Source of the DNA: Rufibacter sp. LB8
GTDB lineage: Bacteria; Bacteroidota; Bacteroidia; Cytophagales; Hymenobacteraceae
NCBI RefSeq assembly: GCF_014876185.1
Contig: NZ_JADALJ010000001.1
Coordinates: forward strand, 496,001-560,000
Direction of reading: 5' to 3'
DNA: 64,000 bases
The notes beneath the pieces were generated by a model. It ran no database searches, had not been told where the DNA came from, and was given only the letters and a program-made list of their open reading frames with translations. The position numbers and the translations under genes are program-made. Positions 16,237 to 24,258 of the stretch are shown here, one piece after another; the first letter of the stretch is position 1; the number at the start of each line of letters is the position of its first letter.

Positions 16237-18000
16237 TCAGACATCCATGGGCCAAAACAAGGGCACCACAAACAGAATAATGGTGATTAGGACCAACGTG
16301 AGGCCAGACCCAATTTTGAGGAAGTCCATAAACTTGTACTTGCCCGGGCCATACACCAGAATACAGCTAGGCTCAAACGGCGTTACCAAGGAAACCGACG
16401 CGGAGAGCATGATGGCGATGGCAAACGTGCGCGGGTTGGCGTCTAGTTGGGCCGCGGTCTGCAGCGCCACGGGCAAGACCACCAGCGCAGCCGCGGCATT
16501 AGACATAGGCTGGGTGAGAAAGACCGTGAGTAGAATAAAGCCCGCCAGAATCACCGTCAACCCGAACGGCTCCAGCAGTTGCACAATCCAGCCGGCCAGG
16601 AACTTGTCGGCGCCCGTGTTCTGCATGGCCATGCCAAAGGCCGTCATCCCGCCAATAAGAATCAGTAAACGCCAGTCAATCACCTGGTAGGCCCGGTCCG
16701 TGGAAATGCATTTAAACAGCACGCTCAGCACCGCCGCACACAGAAAAGACACCGACAAGGGTAGGAGCCCAGTGCTGCCCACAATAATGCTCACAATGAA
16801 AAACCCCAGGGTAAGCAGGCCTTTGCGTTCCTTGAACAAGATGGGCTTGAACTCATCTAACACGGCCAGATGCTGGTTCATTTTGAGGTATTCCAGACGT
16901 TCTGCGGAACCCTGCACCAGAAGCAAATCACCCAACTGGAGCTGCACGTCGCCAATTTTGGTCCTGATGGTTTCGCCCTGGCGGGAAATAGCCAACACCA
17001 CCAAACCAAAGCGGCGCAGAAACTCAATCTCTCTAATGCTGCGCTTGAGCAAATCAGATTTCCCGGTGATCAGAATCTCGGCCAGGCGTATATCACCGCC
17101 CACCAGGTCATCTTCCACAATCACGTCAGCCATGATTTGAATGCCTTTGGTTTCTTTCACCCGTATCAGGTCATCCATTTCGCCTTCCACCAAAAGCACG
17201 TCATGCGCGCGTATGCGGGTGCGGTAATCTGGCAAAAAATTATCTTTGGCCCTAATGATGTTGAGAATGCGGAAGCTCATTTTGGAAAGGTCTGAGGCAA
17301 ACGCAATCTGGCCAATCAAGGGCGAATCTTCCAGCACAATGATTTCGGTGAGGTAGGTTTTGATGTTGTATTTAGTGGTCAGGCCCTGGCTGGTTCCTTC
17401 TGGAAGCATTTTGTGGCCAATGGTCATCATGTACATCACACCCACCCCAAAAATCACCAAGCCAATACCGGTGAACTCAAAGAACCCGAAGGGCTCAAAC
17501 CCCGCCTTTGTCATGTAGCCGCTCACCGCCACGTTGGTGGAAGTGCCAATGAGCGTGCATGTGCCGCCCAGAATGGAGGCATAGGCCAGCGGCATCAGGA
17601 ATTTGGAACTGCTGCTCTGCATTTTTTTGGCAATGCCCACCACGGGAGTCACAAACAAGGCCGTCACGGTGGTGTTGTTCATAAACGCGGAGACCAGGCC
17701 CGGCACCACCATCACAAAAAGCAGGAAGGTCATGGGTTTGGGCGTACTCCTTCGCATGAGCCAGTTGACCAGAAAGTCCAGCACGCCGGTGTCTTCCAGG
17801 GCGGCGCTGAGCACGAAGATGGAGGCCAGAATGATAATGAAATCACTGCTGAACCCGGCAAAGGCCTCTTCTGGGGAGATGATTTTGAAGCCGGTGAGAA
17901 TGATCAGCAGAATAAGCGTGATGACGTCTACTGATATTTTCTCAGAAGCAAACAGCGCAATGGCGGCCAGCAGTAAAAACAGGACAAGGGCAATCTCCAT
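16237..18000 (-). CDS. SLC13 family permease with RCK-type domains
   Basis: A 587-residue inner-membrane transporter of the divalent anion:Na+ symporter superfamily. Hydrophobic blocks at about 1-190 and 395-587 flank a soluble middle region with two TrkA_C-like repeats (EDSPLIGQIAFAS and LLVQGSAERLEYL). The conserved NNTTVTALFVTPV and SNAAAALVVLPVALQ motifs are the Na+/substrate-binding hairpins. Sulfate, di- or tricarboxylates are possible substrates; sequence alone does not decide. The stop codon directly touches palindrome copy 5. Confidence 0.87.
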   Translation of the reverse strand: MEIALVLFLLLAAIALFASEKISVDVITLILLIILTGFKIISPEEAFAGFSSDFIIILASIFVLSAALEDTGVLDFLVNWLMRRSTPKPMTFLLFVMVVPGLVSAFMNNTTVTALFVTPVVGIAKKMQSSSSKFLMPLAYASILGGTCTLIGTSTNVAVSGYMTKAGFEPFGFFEFTGIGLVIFGVGVMYMMTIGHKMLPEGTSQGLTTKYNIKTYLTEIIVLEDSPLIGQIAFASDLSKMSFRILNIIRAKDNFLPDYRTRIRAHDVLLVEGEMDDLIRVKETKGIQIMADVIVEDDLVGGDIRLAEILITGKSDLLKRSIREIEFLRRFGLVVLAISRQGETIRTKIGDVQLQLGDLLLVQGSAERLEYLKMNQHLAVLDEFKPILFKERKGLLTLGFFIVSIIVGSTGLLPLSVSFLCAAVLSVLFKCISTDRAYQVIDWRLLILIGGMTAFGMAMQNTGADKFLAGWIVQLLEPFGLTVILAGFILLTVFLTQPMSNAAAALVVLPVALQTAAQLDANPRTFAIAIMLSASVSLVTPFEPSCILVYGPGKYKFMDFLKIGSGLTLVLITIILFVVPLFWPMDV

Positions 18001-18129
18001 AAGGGGTGCGCAACGTTAGGTCAGGGGTTCTCTATTGTTAGAATACAAGGCCGGCAAGGTACGCAGGCTACTAGAAAATGCAATGTGTGTTTTACTGGCA
18101 GCAGGTGTAAAAGGTTGATGTTTGGCCGG

Positions 18130-18169
18130 CCGTTTTCGGGCTCATTTTCAGAAATGAGCCTAAAAACGG
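18130..18169. repeat. Dispersed palindrome, copy 6, overlapping a coding end
   Basis: Left arm CCGTTTTCGGGCTCATTT, centre TCAG, right arm AAATGAGCCTAAAAACGG. Bases 18160-18169 are shared with the aminotransferase gene: they encode its final residues and stop codon. It is the only copy overlapping a recognised coding sequence. Confidence 0.92.
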
Positions 18170-19353
18170 ATATTCTCCTCAATGGCCTCCAGCACAACGG
18201 CGCAGGCATGGTCAATCTCAGCCTCTGTGATGGTGAGGGGCGGGGCAATGCGCATGGACTGGTCACAGAACAGGAACCAGTCAGTGAGCACGCCTTTCAA
18301 GATGGCAGTGTCAATCACGGCCTTCAGCACCGCAAAAGAGTCAAACTCCACGGCCATCATCAGCCCGCAGTTCCTTATTTCTTTTATGGCCGGGTGCACT
18401 AGTTTTTCTTTGAACCGCGCCGCCTTGGCCGCCACCTGTTCTATTAAATTTTCTTCCTGGAGAATCTGCAAGGTAGCCAAAGATGCCGCACAGGAAACCG
18501 GGTGCCCGCCAAAGGTAGTGATGTGGCCCAGCATGGGATCGTTTTTAAACGAATGCATGATCTCCTGCCGCGAGATGAACGCCCCAATAGGCATACCGCC
18601 GCCCATGCCTTTGGCACAGGTGAGAATGTCGGGCACCACGCCAAACTGCTCAAACGCCCAGAACGTGCCCGTCCGCCCGAAGCCGCATTGAATTTCGTCC
18701 AGCACCAGCAAAGCACCCACTTCAGTGCAGCGCGCGCGCAGCTTCTGAAGATAGGTTTTGCTAGGAACGCGCACGCCGGCTTCGCCCTGCACGGTTTCCA
18801 GAATGACGGCGGCGGTTCTGGTGGTGATCTGAGCTAACTCCTGCTCATGGTTGTGCCGTATGTGCCGCACGTCTGGCAACAATGGCCTGAACGACTGCTT
18901 AAACGACTCAGAACCATTTAACGACAACGCGCCCTGTGTGGAGCCATGGTATGCCTTGTCAAACGCCACCAACTCTGTACGGCCCGTGAACCGCTTGGCC
19001 AGCTTGCACGCGCCCTCAACGGCCTCACTCCCCGACGATACAAAATACACATTGTCCAGACCGGCCGGTAAGGTTTGCGCCAGGGCATGGGCCAGTTGGG
19101 CGGGCGGGGCTTGCACCAGTTCGCCGTACACCATTAAATGCAGGTATTTGTCAAGCTGGTCTGTGATGGCCTTTAAGACTTTGGGGTGCCGATGGCCCAC
19201 GTTGCTCACGCCAATCCCCGAGATCATGTCCAGGTATTTCTCACCGTTGGGGCCGTACATGTACACGCCCTCGGCGCGTTCAATCTCCAGCAAAAGCGGG
19301 AAATCTGTGGTTTGGGCCTGGTGTTGCAGAAATAACTGACGGGCTGAAAGCAT
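18160..19353 (-). CDS. Class III PLP-dependent aminotransferase
   Basis: A 397-residue fold-type I enzyme of the acetylornithine/4-aminobutyrate group. The PLP site is intact: DEIQCGFGRTGTFWAFEQFG and, with the Schiff-base lysine, LTCAKGMGGGMPIGAF. I start at the ATG at 19351-19353 (MLSARQLFLQHQAQT), because an ATG 36 bp upstream adds an unusual tail. The donor and acceptor cannot be told from sequence. The last codons (Ile-Arg-Phe-stop) fall inside palindrome copy 6, so the C-terminus was probably reshaped by the repeat. Confidence 0.88.
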   Translation of the reverse strand: MLSARQLFLQHQAQTTDFPLLLEIERAEGVYMYGPNGEKYLDMISGIGVSNVGHRHPKVLKAITDQLDKYLHLMVYGELVQAPPAQLAHALAQTLPAGLDNVYFVSSGSEAVEGACKLAKRFTGRTELVAFDKAYHGSTQGALSLNGSESFKQSFRPLLPDVRHIRHNHEQELAQITTRTAAVILETVQGEAGVRVPSKTYLQKLRARCTEVGALLVLDEIQCGFGRTGTFWAFEQFGVVPDILTCAKGMGGGMPIGAFISRQEIMHSFKNDPMLGHITTFGGHPVSCAASLATLQILQEENLIEQVAAKAARFKEKLVHPAIKEIRNCGLMMAVEFDSFAVLKAVIDTAILKGVLTDWFLFCDQSMRIAPPLTITEAEIDHACAVVLEAIEENIRF

Positions 19354-19440
19354 GGCGAGACAAGAATTAGCTGCCGTGAAGATACGCACAAAGCCCGGAA
19401 TGCCCGCGGTGGTTTCTCAGGGGAAAGGGAGGTGCGTTTT

Positions 19441-19479
19441 CCGTTTTCGGGCTCATTTTTGGAAACGGAGCCAAAAACG
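19441..19479. repeat. Dispersed palindrome, copy 7
   Basis: Left arm consensus, centre TTGG, right arm AAACGGAGCCAAAAACG with several mismatches. A GC-rich hairpin (19481-19502) directly abuts its right side. It lies past the 3' end of the leftward Spy-like gene. Confidence 0.85.
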
Positions 19480-19480
19480 A

Positions 19481-19502
19481 AAGGGAGGCTAGTGCCTCCC
19501 TT
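19481..19502 (-). terminator. Terminator of the sigma factor operon
   Basis: A 9-bp stem AAGGGAGGC/GCCTCCCTT with a 4-nt loop, 24 bp beyond the stop of the Spy-like gene. On the minus strand it runs into T-rich sequence supplied by palindrome copy 7. Confidence 0.65.
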
Positions 19503-19526
19503 CCATTCAAATTAACAAACCAAATG

Positions 19527-19982
19527 TTACTTTTTAGCTGTCTGCAGGCGTTCCAGCAGCAGCTTGGTGAATTCACGCTCTGAGCGGTAAAGCAAAGCCA
19601 GCTGTTTGGCTGAGATCACGCGCAGGTAACGGTCCATGTACTCTTTCTCCAGGTCCAGCTCTCTCTGCCTGATGGCCATGCGGGCCTCAAGTCCAGCCAG
19701 TACTTTTTCCTCAGAAAGGGCAGAAATGTTCTCTTCTTTGTAGGGGCGCATGCGCTGGCGTAATTCCTGGCGCTTGGCCTCATGCTCATTGTACACCGGC
19801 CAGAAGCGCTGTGCCTGGTCTTGGTTCATGCTCAGTTTCTCTGTGATGAAGGCGATTTTGGCGTTCTCAATCCGCTCCATGCGGGCTTTCTTCTCCTCAG
19901 GGGTTTCTTTCTTACTCTGCGCCTGCGCCACCATGCCCCACAGGAGCATCATCATCAAAATAAGGCAGTTCTTAGTCTTCAT
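19527..19982 (-). CDS. Spy/CpxP-like periplasmic protein
   Basis: A 151-residue exported protein. From the chosen ATG (19980-19982) it has a signal peptide, KNCLILMMMLLWGMVAQAQ, then a charged helical body with KLSMNQDQAQRFWPVYNEHE and MDRYLRVISAKQLALLYRSE, the LTxxQ-like pattern of Spy/CpxP sensors. An earlier in-frame ATG at 20006 lies inside the preceding gene. As the last gene behind a sigma factor and an anti-sigma-like gene it is a likely regulated output of an envelope response (inference). Confidence 0.75.
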   Translation of the reverse strand: MKTKNCLILMMMLLWGMVAQAQSKKETPEEKKARMERIENAKIAFITEKLSMNQDQAQRFWPVYNEHEAKRQELRQRMRPYKEENISALSEEKVLAGLEARMAIRQRELDLEKEYMDRYLRVISAKQLALLYRSEREFTKLLLERLQTAKK

Positions 19983-20433
19983 TATAATCAATTGAGTGTG
20001 ATTCATCCTGTAAAATCTCTAGGGCCGCCTCTACATTCACGTCTTCATGTGACACCTGCAGAAACTCCAACGCTTGCGGGGCGCGGCTGGCGGTTACCTC
20101 GGCCACATCGGCGGTTTCCAGCTCCACGCGGGTCAGGAGGTACTGCGCAATCTCATCTTGCGGTATCTGACCCAACGAGGCCGACTGCCCATGGCCAGTG
20201 CGATCCAGGGTTTGCACCGTAAAAAACGAGATCACGAACACCAGCGCCATGCTCACGCCGGCTGCCAGCATTTTAAACCGGCCCAACCAGGCAAAGGGAG
20301 CCGTGGCGCCAATGGGACCACTTTGTGCCGTGCGTTGCATCACGCGGCTGGGCAGGGCCTCAAAGTAACGCTCCGGCACTTGGAAACCGGTTTCCTTTGG
20401 TAAGCTATTGATATTGTACTCGTTGTTTTCCAT
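19972..20433 (-). CDS. Anti-sigma-like single-span membrane protein
   Basis: A 153-residue protein with a cytosolic N-terminus of about 50 residues, one membrane helix (FKMLAAGVSMALVFVISFF, about residues 53-71) and an acidic C-terminal part. Topology and position right after an ECF-type sigma gene fit an anti-sigma factor, though no zinc-binding HxxxCxxC motif is present. It starts 38 bp after the sigma stop and overlaps the Spy-like gene start by about 11 bp. Confidence 0.6.
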   Translation of the reverse strand: MENNEYNINSLPKETGFQVPERYFEALPSRVMQRTAQSGPIGATAPFAWLGRFKMLAAGVSMALVFVISFFTVQTLDRTGHGQSASLGQIPQDEIAQYLLTRVELETADVAEVTASRAPQALEFLQVSHEDVNVEAALEILQDESHSIDYNED

Positions 20434-20471
20434 ACTACTCAGCTGGTTAGATGCAAATGGGGCCGCAGGGT

Positions 20472-21011
20472 TTAATGGCTTTTCAAAAACTCTTCAATTT
20501 TTTTGGCGGCAATGTGGTAACTGGCCTTTAATGCGCCCACGCTGGTGCCCAGAATCTCAGACATCTCCTCGTACTTCATCTCGTCAAAATATTTCATGTT
20601 GAAGACTAGGCGCTGCTTGTCTGGCAGACGCAACAAAGCCTTCTGCAGTTTCAACTGAATCTCGTCGCCGGAGAAACCGTCTGACGTTTCCAGCTTTTCT
20701 GACAGCTCAGCGGCCACGTCATGAATGGGCAAAAAGAAGCGTTTTTTCTTGGCGCTCAGGAAGTTGAGGCACTCGTTGGTGGCGATGCGGTAAATCCAAG
20801 TGTAGAGTTGGGCGTCTTTCCGGAAGTTCTCCAGGTTGGACCACACTTTCACGAACACTTCCTGCGTGAGGTCGTCGGCGTCATCATGGCTGATGACCAT
20901 TTTCCGGACGTGCCAGTACACCTTCTGCTGATACTTGCGCACCAGCTGGTTAAAGGCCAGGTTCCGGGACTGCGGGTTCTGGAATTTCTCTAGAATCTCT
21001 TTGTCTTCCAA
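20472..21011 (-). CDS. ECF-type RNA polymerase sigma factor
   Basis: A 179-residue sigma-70 family regulator. Region 2 is at about residues 20-90 with DDADDLTQEVFVKVWSNLENF and TWIYRIATNECLNFL; region 4 is at about 125-175 with LPDKQRLVFNMKYFDEMKYEEMSEILG and SVGALKASYHIAAKKI. It heads a leftward three-gene operon with an anti-sigma-like membrane protein and a Spy-like protein. Palindrome copy 8 lies about 70 bp upstream and no clear autoregulatory promoter was identified. Confidence 0.92.
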   Translation of the reverse strand: MEDKEILEKFQNPQSRNLAFNQLVRKYQQKVYWHVRKMVISHDDADDLTQEVFVKVWSNLENFRKDAQLYTWIYRIATNECLNFLSAKKKRFFLPIHDVAAELSEKLETSDGFSGDEIQLKLQKALLRLPDKQRLVFNMKYFDEMKYEEMSEILGTSVGALKASYHIAAKKIEEFLKSH

Positions 21012-21082
21012 CGCCGGGAAATGTAGTTGTTAGTGTTTGGTTATTCGTGATTAGTTGGTAGCGGGGAAGTTGGTGAAGGTTT

Positions 21083-21124
21083 CCGTTTTCGGGCTCATTT
21101 CCAGAAACGAGCCCGAAAACAGAA
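21083..21124. repeat. Dispersed palindrome, copy 8
   Basis: Left arm consensus, centre CCAG, right arm AAACGAGCCCGAAAACAG with changes near the centre and tip. It ends 6 bp before the stop of the leftward 160-residue gene and lies upstream of the sigma factor gene. Confidence 0.88.
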
Positions 21125-21130
21125 ATATTA

Positions 21131-21613
21131 TTATGAAATTCTGTGAAGTGAATTTACTCTTAGTATTTGAGATAACAGGTTTAGGCTTTTTTTTGCACTG
21201 ATTTGGAAACTTAAACCTAAAAACACAAATCTTATGAATAGTAAGCTCATAAGTATTGGTGGAATAAGCCCAATTGAATTTTCTAAGTCTTTTCTTAAAA
21301 GAGTTAATCCAACAGATATAAAGGGTAGTATCATTAGGATTGAAGTAAGTATTTTGAATACAGTATGAATCTTAATCTGTATAATACCTTCTTTGCCTTG
21401 AAACTCACCTGTAAGGACGCAGAAACCACCTGAACCGATTTTAGGCATTATTACCTTAAACGTAGTCTCGTCCACCATTCCTATAAATGCTTTATCTGTT
21501 GGTACTGAAACCAAGGAAGAAGAAATTTTGGTATGAATTCTTAAATCTTCCAAAGCACTAGCGCAATCATTCTCTAATTCAACAGAATACACGCGAGCAG
21601 GAAATAATCTCAT
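21131..21613 (-). CDS. Hypothetical membrane protein, 160 residues
   Basis: An unrecognised protein with a soluble N-terminal half of about 85 residues and two hydrophobic segments (ILTSILMILPFISVGLTLL and IGLIPPILMSLLFIRFVFLGL). Its DNA is visibly more AT-rich than its neighbours, which may point to recent acquisition or relaxed constraint. It stands alone with palindrome copy 8 at its 3' end and a composite inverted-repeat element upstream. Confidence 0.65.
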   Translation of the reverse strand: MRLFPARVYSVELENDCASALEDLRIHTKISSSLVSVPTDKAFIGMVDETTFKVIMPKIGSGGFCVLTGEFQGKEGIIQIKIHTVFKILTSILMILPFISVGLTLLRKDLENSIGLIPPILMSLLFIRFVFLGLSFQISAKKSLNLLSQILRVNSLHRIS

Positions 21614-21663
21614 ACTTGTCTAAGATATTGAATTTAAAGAAACCCACCCAATATATCAATAGA

Positions 21664-21773
21664 CCCTGGCTTTAGCCAGGGGTAGGACGGGAATAACAAA
21701 TCGGCTTTAGCCAAAAAATGAATTTGGCTAAAGCCGATTAAATTTATCTTGGAAACCCTGGCTGAAGCCAGGG
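21664..21773. repeat. Composite GGCTTTAGCC inverted-repeat element
   Basis: Three nested palindromes: CCCTGGCTTTAGCCAGGG (21664-21681), a 17-bp perfect stem AATCGGCTTTAGCCAAA with its complement (21699-21715/21723-21739, 7-nt loop), and CCCTGGCTGAAGCCAGGG (21756-21773). The first and third are also near-complementary to each other and could close over the second. It is unrelated in sequence to the dispersed CGGGCTC palindromes and lies between the transketolase C-half end and the 160-residue gene start. Confidence 0.9.
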
Positions 21774-21849
21774 CCTATTCAATTTGGTAAGCGATATCTA
21801 ATTGCTGTTTATTTCCTGTAACTGATAACTAACAACTAATGACCAGCAA

Positions 21850-22809
21850 CTACTTATTCTTCCGCCCAATAACTTTCTTCGTAGCTTCCACAATGCTTTG
21901 CTCGTTGAGGCCGTATTTCTCCATTAACTGCTCCGGTGTGCCGCTTTCCCCGAAGGAATCATCTACGCCCACTAATTCCAGCGGCGAAGGTAGTTCCTGC
22001 GCTAGCAAACGTGCCACAGATTCGCCAAGGCCACCGTTCAATTGATGTTCTTCTGCAGTCACTACGCAACCGGTCTTGCGAACTGAGGCTAAGATGGCTT
22101 CGGTGTCTAGCGGCTTTATGGTGTGAATGTTGATGATTTCGGCGTCAATGCCTTGTTCGGCTAAGAGTTTACCGGCCAGAATGGCTTTCCAAACCAGGTG
22201 ACCGGTGGCCAGAATAGTTACGTCTTTTCCTTCGTTTAGCATGACGGCTTTGCCGATGACAAATTCCTGATCAGCAGGGGTGAAGTTAGGCACTACCGGC
22301 CGACCGAAGCGCAGATACACTGGGCCTTCATGCGCGGCAATGGCGATGGTGGCGGCTTTGGTCTGGTTGTAGTCGCAGGGGTTGATAACGGTCATGTGCG
22401 GAAGCATTTTCATCATGCCCACATCTTCCAGAATCTGGTGCGTGGCCCCGTCTTCGCCCAAGGTCAAACCGGCGTGCGAGGCACAGATTTTCACGTTCTT
22501 ACCAGAATACGCCACTGATTGCCGTATTTGGTCATACACACGGCCCGTGGAGAAGTTGGCGAACGTGCCCGTAAACGGAATCTTTCCGCCAATGGTCATG
22601 CCCGCCGCCAGGCCAATCATGTTGGCCTCAGCGATGCCCACCTGGAAGAAACGCTCCGGAAACTCCTTCTGGAAATCGCCCATCTTTAAAGAGCCAATCA
22701 AATCTGCGCACAGCGCCACTACGTTGGGGTTGGTGCGGCCAAGTTCCAGTAGGCCAGCCCCGAAGCCGGAGCGCGTATCTTTAGAGTCTGAGTAAGGGAA
22801 ATCCTTCAT
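21850..22809 (-). CDS. Transketolase, C-terminal subunit
   Basis: A 319-residue protein covering the pyrimidine-binding (PYR) and C-terminal domains of transketolase, as in two-gene transketolases. The PYR domain includes CADLIGSLKM, FFQVGIAEANMIGLAAGM with the catalytic glutamate, and HAGLTLGEDGATHQ; the C-terminal domain includes EEHQLNGGLGESVARLL. With the N-terminal subunit at 24259-25116 it should form the thiamine-diphosphate enzyme of the pentose phosphate pathway. It starts 2 bp after the VWA gene that separates it from its partner. Confidence 0.92.
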   Translation of the reverse strand: MKDFPYSDSKDTRSGFGAGLLELGRTNPNVVALCADLIGSLKMGDFQKEFPERFFQVGIAEANMIGLAAGMTIGGKIPFTGTFANFSTGRVYDQIRQSVAYSGKNVKICASHAGLTLGEDGATHQILEDVGMMKMLPHMTVINPCDYNQTKAATIAIAAHEGPVYLRFGRPVVPNFTPADQEFVIGKAVMLNEGKDVTILATGHLVWKAILAGKLLAEQGIDAEIINIHTIKPLDTEAILASVRKTGCVVTAEEHQLNGGLGESVARLLAQELPSPLELVGVDDSFGESGTPEQLMEKYGLNEQSIVEATKKVIGRKNK

Positions 22810-22811
22810 GC

Positions 22812-24206
22812 TTAGTTGAAAAGTTTAACGATGGTGGTCAAATTTGATTTTATGGTAAAGTCCTTTACGTCGGTGAATTTGCTGCTGCTGGCGGTCTTCA
22901 TTCTGAACACCAAACGGTAGCGGCCCGGCTGCAAAGGTAAACTTATTTTGCTACTGCCCTCGGGCAAGGTGTGGAGCCAACGCTGGCTGCCGTCTGCTTC
23001 TAACAGGTACAAAGAACCGTAGCCCTGAAGGTCCTGGGTCACGTTTAAAATGCCCGGCGGCGCGAAGGTAATAGTAGTGGCCTGACCTTGCTTAATGGTC
23101 ACGGTTTGCCTGATGCGCGGCATGGTGAGCAACTCTACCTCATAGGTGCCCGCCAGATATTTTACCTGGCTTGGGAACCGCTGCTGCTGCAACAAATGTG
23201 GGCTGCCTTTCTCCTTTACTAAAGCCATCATGGACCCATAAGACGTAGGCGCGTCTTGCCGAAGGTACAGCGAGCCCTGCGGTGCTTTTACTTTAATGGT
23301 GTTGTGCTGCCCCGGTTTGAGGTTCAGGTTTTTGAGTTCCACGGCCGGGGTGGTGTGCACCACCAAATCATAACTCAGCAGCGCGTCTATGTCCAACATG
23401 TCGGGTTTGCCGGCTTTGTCAAGGTAATGCACAAAGTTGTATTCAGGCGCACCGGTCACATTGTTCAGGAAAGTCATGTTCACGTTGGTCTCCACAGACT
23501 TCCCGGCGTCATCCGTTAACTCCACCGAAACGGTGGTTTTCTTCAGCGCGATTTTAATCACATTGTCCATCACCTGCTGAAAGGTCTTGACATCTGACGC
23601 GTTGTAATATTGCCCCATGCACCCGAACTGTTGGGCGTAACCGGGGTCATCGCCTAAACCAATAATGAACGGTTTCAGGAAAACGCGTTTCTTCTGAAGT
23701 GCCAAAGAAGTAGCGCAGGGGTCGCCGCCGCAGCTTTCCACGCCGTCTGTGATGATGATGATGACGTTCCGGCTGTTGGGGTCATCTGGGAAATCATTGC
23801 CCGACTGTTCCAGCGAGTAGGTGAGGGGCGTATTGCCTTTGGGCGTAATCTGCTGCAGCTTTTTTCTGATGTTGGCCGCGTTTTTGGCCGCAAAAGGAAC
23901 TTCCAGCTTGGTGTCTTTGCAATTCTTCTGCGCCACGGTAGATTGGTGGCCGTACACACGCAAGCCTACTTCCAGGTTCTGGTACGTGTTTAGCGAATCT
24001 GCCATGCGCGCCAGCATGTTCTTGGCCACTTGCCAGCGGTCGCTTTCTTCCCACTTGGCAAACATGCTGCCCGAGGCATCTAGCAAGAACAACAACCGGG
24101 TTTTCTTGGGGGCAGTGGGTTTGTTTTGGGCTTGGGTAGACACGGCTGCGCCTGCCAGAAGCAGGAACACCAAAAGCCACCGAACCGCCACACGCGCCAG
24201 AGTCAT
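22812..24206 (-). CDS. Secreted VWA-domain protein
   Basis: A 464-residue exported protein. The signal peptide covers about residues 1-26 (cleavage after STQAQ), followed by a von Willebrand A domain with an intact MIDAS DASGS at 43-47, a conserved Thr in TPLTYS and Asp in IITDGVESCGG. The last 230 residues form beta-rich repeats resembling carboxypeptidase-regulatory or Ig-like modules (PGTYEVELLTMP-like and PGRYRLVFRM patterns). The function is unknown. Remarkably it sits between the two transketolase subunit genes, 52 bp after one and 2 bp before the other. Confidence 0.85.
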   Translation of the reverse strand: MTLARVAVRWLLVFLLLAGAAVSTQAQNKPTAPKKTRLLFLLDASGSMFAKWEESDRWQVAKNMLARMADSLNTYQNLEVGLRVYGHQSTVAQKNCKDTKLEVPFAAKNAANIRKKLQQITPKGNTPLTYSLEQSGNDFPDDPNSRNVIIIITDGVESCGGDPCATSLALQKKRVFLKPFIIGLGDDPGYAQQFGCMGQYYNASDVKTFQQVMDNVIKIALKKTTVSVELTDDAGKSVETNVNMTFLNNVTGAPEYNFVHYLDKAGKPDMLDIDALLSYDLVVHTTPAVELKNLNLKPGQHNTIKVKAPQGSLYLRQDAPTSYGSMMALVKEKGSPHLLQQQRFPSQVKYLAGTYEVELLTMPRIRQTVTIKQGQATTITFAPPGILNVTQDLQGYGSLYLLEADGSQRWLHTLPEGSSKISLPLQPGRYRLVFRMKTASSSKFTDVKDFTIKSNLTTIVKLFN

Positions 24207-24258
24207 ACTTGAAAGGAAAAAGAGAAGGCAGCCGTTGTGTGACCGCCTTCCTTACAAA

